Positions 43,520-50,851 of a DNA stretch of 51,631 nucleotides are shown here, in pieces. Positions within the stretch are counted from its first letter, which is position 1; every line of letters begins with the position of its first letter. A program made the position numbers and the translations under genes. A model generated the notes under the pieces. It saw only the letters and a program-made list of their open reading frames with translations, was not told the DNA's origin and did not search any database. Source of the stretch: Myxococcales bacterium (GTDB lineage Bacteria; Myxococcota; UBA727; GCA-2721815); contig PBLQ01000010.1 of assembly GCA_002721815.1 (NCBI GenBank), positions 17,594 through 69,224 on the forward strand. Direction: 5' to 3'.

Positions 43520-44808
43520 GCGTACTCTGGCAAAAAAACAGCACCAATATCGATGAACAACTCCAAGATTTCATGGCGGGCGAGGATGTCTTACTGGACC
43601 AGGTCCTCCTCCCCTTCGATATTCTGGCATCCATCGCACACGTCAATGGACTAAAAAATATTCAAGTCTTGAGTGAAGTAGAGGCGTCTCAGATCATCAC
43701 CGAACTCAACGCCCTCGCCCAAGAATTCGATGAAGACGAATTCCTACTAGACAATCGTTTCGAAGATGGACATTCCGCCATCGAGTTTTACCTCACTGAG
43801 AAACTGGGCGATGTGGGCAAAAAGGTACACACCGGGCGCAGTCGCAATGATCAAGTCTTGGTGGCATCACGGCTTTACATGCGACATCGGCTTGAAGAAA
43901 TTTTTGATGTCTGTGGCGAGATCATCCAATCCTTTCTCAATGCCGCCCACGCTGGTGAAAAGGTCGCGATGCCAGGGTACACGCACCTACAAAGAGCGGT
44001 GCCTTCGAGTGTGGGCATGTGGGCCGCCAGCTTCGCGGAAAGCTTTTTGGATAATGCACTGGGGCTGATGCAGTGTTTTGATATTATCAACTGCAGCCCT
44101 CTGGGCACCGCAGCGGGCTACGGCGTGAATCTACCTCTGGACCGTGAACACGTCGCTGAAGCGTTGGACTTTGATCGCTTACAGGTCAATCCCATGTATG
44201 CGCAAAACAGTCGTGGTAAATTTGAGCTGCAAGCCCTCAACGCGCTCAGTTTTTGTTTAATGGACGTTCGACGACTTTCGTGGGACTTATCTCTCTTTAC
44301 CACCGCCGAATACGACTTTGTCACACTGCCCAACACTTACACCACGGGTTCATCCATTATGCCTAACAAGCGTAATCCTGATGTGGTGGAGTTATTGCGT
44401 GCAGCAGTGTCCCCCTTGTTGGGCGCCACCAACGAAATCGCATCGTTGCTCTCTTTACCCAGTGGCTATCAACGCGACCTTCAAGGCACCAAAGGCCCCT
44501 TCATTCGCAACATGGAAAGTGGCCTTAAAGCATTGCGCCTCATTCCTGCCCTCGTCGACAACCTGGAGTGGGACAAAGAAAAAATGACCGCTGCCATTTC
44601 AGCTGACATGTACGCCACCGATCGCGCGGTGGAGCTCACATCTTCAGGCGTACCCTTTCGGGATGCCTACCGCCAAGTGGGTGATGAACTCGAGCAATTA
44701 GAAAAACGCGATCCCCAACAAAGTTTGGCCGATCGCGTTTCCTTGGGTGGCCCAGGTAATTTGGGCCTCGATATTTTACAAAATCGCTACAAAGAGCTTT
44801 TTGGTTAA
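43516..44808 (+). CDS. argH: Argininosuccinate lyase
   Basis: A 430-residue enzyme that splits argininosuccinate into arginine and fumarate, the last step of the pathway. Family signatures: DGHSAIEFYL, HTGRSRNDQVL, HLQRAVPSS, TAAGYGVNL and the signature loop GSSIMPNKRNPD. Start is GTG 43516, overlapping the argC stop; no ATG nearby fits better. Last gene of the operon; it converges with the aminomutase gene, and their ends overlap by four bases. Confidence 0.96.
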   Translation: MSVLWQKNSTNIDEQLQDFMAGEDVLLDQVLLPFDILASIAHVNGLKNIQVLSEVEASQIITELNALAQEFDEDEFLLDNRFEDGHSAIEFYLTEKLGDVGKKVHTGRSRNDQVLVASRLYMRHRLEEIFDVCGEIIQSFLNAAHAGEKVAMPGYTHLQRAVPSSVGMWAASFAESFLDNALGLMQCFDIINCSPLGTAAGYGVNLPLDREHVAEALDFDRLQVNPMYAQNSRGKFELQALNALSFCLMDVRRLSWDLSLFTTAEYDFVTLPNTYTTGSSIMPNKRNPDVVELLRAAVSPLLGATNEIASLLSLPSGYQRDLQGTKGPFIRNMESGLKALRLIPALVDNLEWDKEKMTAAISADMYATDRAVELTSSGVPFRDAYRQVGDELEQLEKRDPQQSLADRVSLGGPGNLGLDILQNRYKELFG

Positions 44809-46211
44809 ATGTAACGGGCTTTGGCAGTTTGCACCACGTCGTTAAGCATTTCTTCTCGCTTCACGGGGTTGTGCCAAGCTTCTTGGATATCTGGGTTCAG
44901 GCTTCGAAGTGGATCGAAGTACGTGAAGAATTCACCCTTTTTTACCGCGGGTGCCGTGTAAACAGAGATGCCCGTTTCACGATCATAATGCTCATAACTG
45001 TGAGCGTCACGCTTACCACCACCACCGGGGGCATCCACCACAAACAGTGGGGTGTTGAACCCTGCTGTGGCGCCGCGCACTCTTTTTTCAACCCGAATGG
45101 CAGTGGCCACCATGGTTCTCAAATCTTCGGTGCCTTGAACCAAATCGTGAACATAAACATAGTAAGGGTGGACGTTGATATAGCCCAGTCGTCGCACCAA
45201 CTCCGTCATTTGGTCAGGATCGTCATTAACACCTCGTTGAAACACCGATTGGTTTCGAACCGTAATGCCTCTTTCAAAAAGCAGATTCATCGCGTCCTGA
45301 GAAATACCGGTGACCTCATTGGCAGTGTTAAAGTGTGTGTGAATAACAACTTCTTTGTGCATCTTGCGACCGCGATCTGTCACTTCGGTAACCGCATCCA
45401 CCCAGTCCGTGTCCGTGAGGATTTTCATGGGCTGAATGGCCAAACCTTTGGTGGCAAATCGAAATCTACGAATGTGTGGAATGTCCAAAAGTGCGTGACC
45501 AATTTCTCGAATTTGATCTGGCTTGAGTCGGTACATGTCCCCACCACTGATGACGACATCCTCTAACTCTTTTCGTTCACGCATATATTTAAACGCAAGT
45601 GCCCAGCGCTCTTCATTCGCTTTGAGTTGCACCTTCTCAACGGTTTCAGTATCGAGGCCTACCGCATAAGAACGCGTACAAAAGCGACAATAAACGGGGC
45701 AGGTGTCCAAGGTCAGAAAAAGGGCTTTATCAGGGTAACGATGGGTCAACCCTTTGGTTGGCGAATCCTCTTGCTCGTGCAACGAGTCCAATGTGAGCAT
45801 GGGGTGATCGGGTTCCAACTGGGAGCCCACGGGCAAAAACTGCCGCCGAATGGGGTCGTTATAAGGATCTTCCCAATCGATAAGGGCCAAAGCATACGGA
45901 GAGATACGAACGGCCATGGGCGCGGCCGCAAAACCAGCTTTGACATCTTCGATAAATTCGGGCGAAGCGATGTCTTGAACCGCTTTAATGAGTTTCTTTG
46001 GATTGGTAATTGCGTTTCTTTCCTGCCACTTAGAGCTAATGAAAGTCTCGTAATCCACTTCTTTCCAACCAGGAATGTTCTGCCAAAACGCATCTCGGCG
46101 CAATTCCCGCCAAGTGATGCTTTCCTCGGCCACCTTTGGTCGTAAGTGCTTAATTGGGTCATCACCACCAATTTTAATGGTGCTGTCATCGATTTGGACT
46201 TCATTCATCAT
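44805..46211 (-). CDS. kamA: Lysine 2,3-aminomutase-type radical SAM enzyme
   Basis: A 468-residue enzyme. Radical SAM cysteines C171, C175, C178 (TCPVYCRFCTRS), SGGD motif after them, and the PLP site Lys in VVDAPGGGGK. The two Asp residues known to bind the lysine side-chain amine in clostridial aminomutase have counterparts (YVYVHDLVQG and FVVDAPGGGGK), which favours lysine as substrate and beta-lysine as product, for osmoprotectant or catabolic use. It is longer than EpmB-type proteins. ATG 46211 is preferred: GGAGG stands five bases upstream; the earlier open frame lacks a ribosome site and is Phe/Leu-rich. Convergent with argH. Confidence 0.85.
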   Translation of the reverse strand: MMNEVQIDDSTIKIGGDDPIKHLRPKVAEESITWRELRRDAFWQNIPGWKEVDYETFISSKWQERNAITNPKKLIKAVQDIASPEFIEDVKAGFAAAPMAVRISPYALALIDWEDPYNDPIRRQFLPVGSQLEPDHPMLTLDSLHEQEDSPTKGLTHRYPDKALFLTLDTCPVYCRFCTRSYAVGLDTETVEKVQLKANEERWALAFKYMRERKELEDVVISGGDMYRLKPDQIREIGHALLDIPHIRRFRFATKGLAIQPMKILTDTDWVDAVTEVTDRGRKMHKEVVIHTHFNTANEVTGISQDAMNLLFERGITVRNQSVFQRGVNDDPDQMTELVRRLGYINVHPYYVYVHDLVQGTEDLRTMVATAIRVEKRVRGATAGFNTPLFVVDAPGGGGKRDAHSYEHYDRETGISVYTAPAVKKGEFFTYFDPLRSLNPDIQEAWHNPVKREEMLNDVVQTAKARYI

Positions 46212-46227
46212 CAGGTCCTCCGTAAAT

Positions 46228-46256
46228 ATCATGCTAAAAAGAGTGAAAAGGTGCAA
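46228..46256 (-). promoter_or_regulatory. Promoter of the aminomutase gene (predicted)
   Basis: On the minus strand TTGCAC (46256-46251) and CATGAT (46233-46228) are 17 bases apart and lie upstream of the ribosome site. Directly upstream is the palindrome TTCGTACGAA (46265-46274), a candidate regulator site. Confidence 0.4.
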
Positions 46257-46493
46257 AAAAACCGTTCGTACGAATACGATGCGCTTTATAACCACTTGTT
46301 TTTTAGGGAATTTGTGGAAATCGCGCGCTAAGCGCGACGAACGTCGGGGGCGTGAAAAATGTTCGTATTAAACCACATAATAAGACTGTAGCGATGCTTC
46401 CTCGCACATGCAAGCCCTCTGGAGTGACACATTTGCAACCTTTTCAACGCACTGCACAAGCTAAAGTTATTGGCTTTTTGGCCGATTCAAGTC
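46257..46493. other. Intergenic region between kamA and tRNA-Asn
   Basis: No gene supported. Contains the palindrome TTCGTACGAA (46265-46274) and a small hairpin (TCGCGC-gctaa-GCGCGA, 46321-46337) without a T-run. Confidence 0.4.
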
Positions 46494-46522
46494 TTGACTT
46501 TATAAAGGAAAGTGGATTTATT
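46494..46522 (+). promoter_or_regulatory. Promoter of tRNA-Asn (predicted)
   Basis: TTGACT (46494-46499) and TTTATT (46517-46522) are separated by 17 bases and lie 14 bases before the tRNA 5' end. Confidence 0.55.
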
Positions 46523-46536
46523 CTGCGTTCTACCAA

Positions 46537-46612
46537 TCCGTCTTAGCTCAGTTGGTAGAGCAGCTGACTGTTAATCAGCGGGTCGCTGGTTCGAGCCCAG
46601 CAGACGGAGCCA
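46537..46612 (+). tRNA. tRNA-Asn (GTT)
   Basis: A 76 nt tRNA including encoded CCA. The acceptor stem TCCGTCT pairs with AGACGGA; D arm TTAGCTCAGTTGGTAGAGC; anticodon stem-loop CTGAC-TGTTAAT-CAGCG region gives anticodon GTT (Asn); T arm CTGGTTCGAGCCCAG. Confidence 0.95.
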
Positions 46613-46615
46613 TTT

Positions 46616-46650
46616 GAAACCCCCAGGCGAAAGCCTGGGGGTTTCTCTTT
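46616..46650 (+). terminator. Rho-independent terminator of tRNA-Asn
   Basis: A perfect 13 bp stem (46616-46628 with 46633-46645) closed by a GAAA tetraloop, followed by TCTTT. It begins four bases after the tRNA. Confidence 0.9.
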
Positions 46651-46954
46651 AACAGCCTCCTACGCGCAGCCTCTTTTCACAAAACCTCCGTAAGCCCCGT
46701 TTCTACAAGGGATTCCGGGGATCGCTCCGTGATCATCGAGGCGCCGTCCGCACAGGCCAGAGAACATCCGAGGGTGGGTTCGGGGGCGAAAAGCGCTCTA
46801 CCAGTGATCTTAGGGTCACGCTCTCGGGAGAGAACCGAGAGCGCAGTTAACAGCTTTCGGTTCGGGCGCGGGTTGAGGGGGTGCTGAAGTTAACAGCCGC
46901 CGTGCGGTCACTACGGAAGCCGCCCCGCTGGCCCTGAAGGTCCGAGACTCTCCC
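46651..46954. other. Gene-poor stretch with repeated TTAACAGC words and a hairpin
   Basis: No gene supported. TAACAGC occurs three times (around 46648-46657, 46846-46854 and 46889-46898), and an 8 bp perfect stem GCTCTCGG / CCGAGAGC lies at 46820-46842. It sits between tRNA-Asn and the transposase remnant and may be mobile-element debris. I could not identify it. Confidence 0.4.
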
Positions 46955-47452
46955 GTGAGCCGGTCAGCAGTCTGTGGACACCCTCCCTTGAAGGTCGTCT
47001 ATCGGCTGCGCCATCCTTGGCGCGATGGCACCACCGAAGTGGTCTTTGACCCATTAGATTTTATCGCGCACTTAGCGGCATTAATCCCGCCCCCACGTAC
47101 CAACCTGGTACGCTATCACGGCGTCTTTGCCCCGGCCGCCCGCTTACGATCGAAGATTGTCGGTCCTCAGAACCAAATTCTTGCCTCGTCCATGGGTCAC
47201 AAAGCGCCAGGCGTCAAAAAAAGACCGGTACGACGGAATTTGCTATGGGCTGAATTGATGAGCTGAGTCTTCGGCATCAACGTGCTCACCTGTCCTGAGT
47301 GTGGCGGTCAATGCCGAGTCATCGCCTGTATCGAAGAACCTGCTGTCATAGGAAAAATACTGAGCCATCTGGGGTTGCCGACTCAAGGCGTACAGCTAAA
47401 GGCTGCTCGTGGGCCATCGGACCGACGACTAGAGTTCGTCGACGCCATTTAA
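46955..47452 (+). pseudogene. IS91-family transposase remnant (C-terminal part, in-frame stop)
   Basis: Residues encoded from about 46985 (VVYRLRHPWRDGTTEVVFD, then LIPPPRTNLVRYHGVFAPAA) match the C-terminal part of IS91/ISCR-type rolling-circle transposases as I know them. The same frame is interrupted by TGA (47264-47266) after LLWAELMS and then continues VFGINVLTCPECGGQCRVIAC through GKILSHLGLPT to TAA 47450-47452, including the CxxCGG zinc-like motif. The N-terminal part with the catalytic Tyr residues is missing. It is a dead fragment. Confidence 0.8.
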
Positions 47453-47557
47453 TTAGAGCCATATCAGACTATTTTCAGCCTACGCCGAACCGCTGTGGGG
47501 AGGGGGCCCGTCTGCCTAACTTAGCGGCCCATGTCGCATAAGCAATGTTATGTGAAC
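46985..47557 (+). mobile_element. Decayed IS91-like element
   Basis: The transposase fragment followed by GTCGCATAA-gcaatg-TTATGTGAAC (47533-47557), an imperfect inverted repeat resembling a recombination-type end. Boundaries are guesses: no left end was found. Confidence 0.4.
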
Positions 47558-47807
47558 TCCAACATACTTGATAAGGGGGTTTGAACCTCCTATCCTCACC
47601 CAAGGCGATTAGTCAGACCTTTATTTTGTAACAAAAGCGAGATCGGTATCGAAAATGCGGATTTTTTCTCAAACGGTATGCAACTTATAAGTTAATAAAC
47701 CTCAAATTCACTACAGTCTCCAGTTGGTTATCAGAATTGCAGAAGAAGATGACCACTTATAAAACCACTTATGCCTTATGGCCTTGCCGCAAAAACCAGG
47801 AGAATCG
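47453..47807. other. Intergenic region before the metallopeptidase lipoprotein
   Basis: About 355 bp with no gene. It is AT-richer than its surroundings and contains the palindromes AACTTATAAGTT (47682-47693) and TTTTGT-A-ACAAAA (47624-47636), and a direct repeat ACCACTTAT (47752-47760, 47764-47772). These may be regulatory. Confidence 0.4.
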
Positions 47808-50351
47808 ATGCGTATATTCACGTGCCTTCACAAACCGCAACACTGGCTTGTACAATCCAACATTGGTCTCTCTATAATGCTTTTTGGTCTGCTGACAGCA
47901 TGTGATACAGACAAAAGTGCAGAAGAGAACACCATAGACACCGCAACTGAACAGCAAGATACAAATGAGACCGATGATACTGCACAAACGGATGACACCG
48001 GAGAAACTGACGATACGGGAGGCATTGGAGAACCATCAGAAGCGTGTGGGGACTTGACTATACAAGACAACGAACAGTGCGATGCCGGTGCCGGAAATGG
48101 TTTGGATGGGGTTGGATGTCGAGTGGATTGCACCCTACCCGTTTGTGGAGATGGCCATCGAGCACCCGGTGAATATTGTGATGATGGCAACACAACCAAC
48201 GGCGACGGTTGTGACGCCACTTGCCTTACAGAACATGCTCTTCCACGCCTGGTCGAGCCAAATGGGTCAACATATGAAATTATCGAACCAAATGCCACAA
48301 CGCTTTTCGGTGACCCGGTGGTCACCTTATCATCTTCAGAACACTTCGTGATACGGGTCACCTACGATGATGAATCCATTGTCGATCATCAACAACCAGG
48401 AGAACCATTATCCGCAGAAAACCTCGACGGGATCTTGTCTCGTTTAGAGGAAATTTGGGATGTGTTTATCGATGATTTTGGCTTTGCACCGCCCTATTAT
48501 GGTCAGCAAAACCTGTACAAAACCAACGCCCTTATCACCGATTATGGGTATTTATCGGGCGGAACATTCAATGAGGCCGGTTGGCCAGAAGGCCCGCATC
48601 CACACCTGCAGATGCATTTTGACGCGACGTCTGGATATCACGGCATGGCCCACGAGTTTACCCACTCATTGCAAAATATGGTAAATGCGGCAGATTGGTT
48701 TGAATACGGCGGATGGTTCTCCGAGTCGCATGCTGAGTTCATGGCCTACCAATTCAGTGGAGACGGTGTTGGCTGTTCAGAAGTCCTGGTCAATGCCCCA
48801 CACCAGCATTACGGAACGACCCGAAATCGATACTGCAATTGGCAGTTCTGGGACTATCTCTCGGAAAAGTTTTCCATCGCCGCCGTCAACGCCCTTTGGA
48901 GTGGAAGTATCGGCGGTCCTACGTTCGAGAATCCTTATTCGGAAGAAATCCCAAGCGTTTGTGGACAACTTGATGGTCCTTTTGCAACCTTGCAACGCAA
49001 TATGAATTGGAACATCGAGCAATTAAACGATTTATTTGGGCAATGGGCAATGGCCAATGTCAACTGGGATTATGCCCAGAAGGGAAGCATTTTCCGCGAC
49101 TCGTATGGGACATACGCAGAAGAATTGGATATCGGTCAACGCGGCCGCCTTACCCGTTTACAAGCGGTCGAGGATGGTGGATTGCATTATGTCCCGCCAG
49201 AGATTCTTGCTCCCCAACGATGGGGATACAACCTCGTACGACTAATTCCAGACGTGGGTAGTGATTCGGTTGTGGTGCGTTTTCGAGGGATCGTACAAAC
49301 GCAACCCGCACGTTCGCAAGCTTTTGGCTCTTACAACATGGAGCCCACCGAGATACCCGTTCCAGATTCTGGTTGGCGCTGGGGCTTGGTAGCCATCGAC
49401 GAGACCGGCTCATCCAGATACAGCGCCCTGCAAGCTGGAGCTCGCGCCAGTTTGCGATTTGACATGCAAGACGGAGATCAAGAATTGTATTTGATGGTGC
49501 TGGGAGCCCCCACTTCCCTGCACCAGATCTTTTGGGATCAGGTTTCCTACAGTATCTACCGCTATCCGTGGCGCATACAAGTTGACAATGCGGTTCCCCA
49601 AGGTTTTGAACCAGTGGTTTTTCCAACCGATATCGCCGGCGAAGCGCACGCAAACGGAGGCGGGTTCGTGGCCGCCACAGCCACCGTCTCGCAAAGTGCT
49701 TATGTCGGGCCAGGCGCACAGGTCTTGGGCTGGGCAGAAGTAACGGACGAAGCCAGAATAGAAGGAAGAGCAATCGTCAAAGGAGATGCCCGGGTATTTG
49801 ACCAAGCCGTTGTCAAAGATCATGCTCTGATCGCTGGACACGCTGAGATTTACGGTCAAGCCTTGGTCCATGGTTCGGCCCAAATAGAGGGCGGTCAAAT
49901 CTATGATTCAGCTGAGGTAGGTGGAATCACGTGGATAACGGGAAGCACACAAGTTTACGACTCCGCAAGGGTTTTGTCGACCAATATCGAACGACCGCTA
50001 CGTTCTGATTCTCAAATTTATGGTACCGCTCAATTGCTTGGCGATATCGAGATGAGTGTTCCTGATTTGGCGGCGGGCGTTTGGTATGGGTTTGTTCATG
50101 AAGAATTTATGGGCGACCCACTGTGGGGAGCCAATCGCACCGAGCCAGAAGTAGAGGTAACCCAATCAACCCAAACCATCGGTTGGGATACCGATGGAGC
50201 GGACTGCAGATATGTCCATGTTGGTTGTGCAGATGACGCCGCATGTGTTCAGGTAGGTGATGTATTTGAATGTGTGGTTGGAGAAACCGCCCCAGACTCA
50301 TACGAACGTCCACATTGGGATATTATCGCAGAATGCGTCTCACAGAACTAA
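47808..50351 (+). CDS. Large lipoprotein with HExxH metallopeptidase-like and beta-helix domains
   Basis: An 847-residue lipoprotein (GLLTAC, Cys32). Order: acidic Thr/Asp-rich linker (40-70); Cys-rich region with a DUF4215-like module (CGDGHRAPGEYCDDGNTTNG, about 108-139); a zinc-peptidase-like domain with His282-Glu283-x-x-His286 (GMAHEFTHSLQ) and possible third ligand Glu306 or Glu310 (WFSESHAEFMAY), resembling DUF6055-type proteins; a beta-rich middle; and about residues 635-745 a run of short repeats (AQVLGWAEVTDEARIEGRA, DQAVVKDHALIAGHAEIYG) typical of left-handed beta-helix or polymer-forming domains. Probably acts outside the cell on proteins or matrix. ATG 47808 has AGGAG five to six bases upstream. 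Base composition appears more AT-rich than the arginine genes, hinting at transfer; not computed. Confidence 0.8.
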   Translation: MRIFTCLHKPQHWLVQSNIGLSIMLFGLLTACDTDKSAEENTIDTATEQQDTNETDDTAQTDDTGETDDTGGIGEPSEACGDLTIQDNEQCDAGAGNGLDGVGCRVDCTLPVCGDGHRAPGEYCDDGNTTNGDGCDATCLTEHALPRLVEPNGSTYEIIEPNATTLFGDPVVTLSSSEHFVIRVTYDDESIVDHQQPGEPLSAENLDGILSRLEEIWDVFIDDFGFAPPYYGQQNLYKTNALITDYGYLSGGTFNEAGWPEGPHPHLQMHFDATSGYHGMAHEFTHSLQNMVNAADWFEYGGWFSESHAEFMAYQFSGDGVGCSEVLVNAPHQHYGTTRNRYCNWQFWDYLSEKFSIAAVNALWSGSIGGPTFENPYSEEIPSVCGQLDGPFATLQRNMNWNIEQLNDLFGQWAMANVNWDYAQKGSIFRDSYGTYAEELDIGQRGRLTRLQAVEDGGLHYVPPEILAPQRWGYNLVRLIPDVGSDSVVVRFRGIVQTQPARSQAFGSYNMEPTEIPVPDSGWRWGLVAIDETGSSRYSALQAGARASLRFDMQDGDQELYLMVLGAPTSLHQIFWDQVSYSIYRYPWRIQVDNAVPQGFEPVVFPTDIAGEAHANGGGFVAATATVSQSAYVGPGAQVLGWAEVTDEARIEGRAIVKGDARVFDQAVVKDHALIAGHAEIYGQALVHGSAQIEGGQIYDSAEVGGITWITGSTQVYDSARVLSTNIERPLRSDSQIYGTAQLLGDIEMSVPDLAAGVWYGFVHEEFMGDPLWGANRTEPEVEVTQSTQTIGWDTDGADCRYVHVGCADDAACVQVGDVFECVVGETAPDSYERPHWDIIAECVSQN

Positions 50352-50851
50352 TGCTCTCACACCGCTAAACCACTCGCCAAACAACGTCTATGCAACCACC
50401 TTTTGTCACCGGTGAACCATGATGTTGTCCTCTTCTCAGGCAAAGCCATTCGACCAAACTGCTGGGGTTTCACGTCGACTTAAAACCCCGGCTTAGCAGC
50501 GGATGTCGCACAACGGCGACCTACAGTTACGCGAGAGAACGCGTTTCGAGTCCGCCGAGATTCTCTTGAGAACGTGTTCGCAAGACCGCTCATTTGGGGA
50601 GCCAAAAAGGCCTTCGGGGCAACCCGAGGGTCTTTTTTTTTCGATGCATTTGAGCGCGTGGGAATTGACGCTTGCCAGCGCTTTCGGATTGGCTGAATTT
50701 TTCAAAGCAAAATACCAAGAACCCAGTTGGCCTACCTCTGTTGCGCCCCCTTCGAGATTTTTCTTTATTGCACGGAACAAAGACCGCAGCTGTACTCAGA
50801 GTCGAACTCTGGGTATAGGTACCCTCAACTTAATCAGAGGGAGTCGACATC
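50352..50851. other. Intergenic region with terminator
   Basis: No gene supported in this 500 bp. It holds a terminator (see next) and, near 50796-50824, two short inverted repeats (CAGAG-tcgaa-CTCTG and GGGTA-tagg-TACCC) upstream of the collagen-like lipoprotein, possible regulatory sites. A 141-codon open frame crossing it has no recognisable protein features. Confidence 0.4.
50608..50641 (+). terminator. Rho-independent terminator
   Basis: An 11 bp stem (AGGCCTTCGGG with CCCGAGGGTCT, two G-T pairs) with a GCAA loop is followed by a run of about nine T. It probably ends the transcript of the metallopeptidase lipoprotein. Confidence 0.8.

Noticed and set aside
46352-46546. Open frame overlapping the tRNA-Asn region
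   Set aside because: It runs into the tRNA gene and has no ribosome site or protein features.
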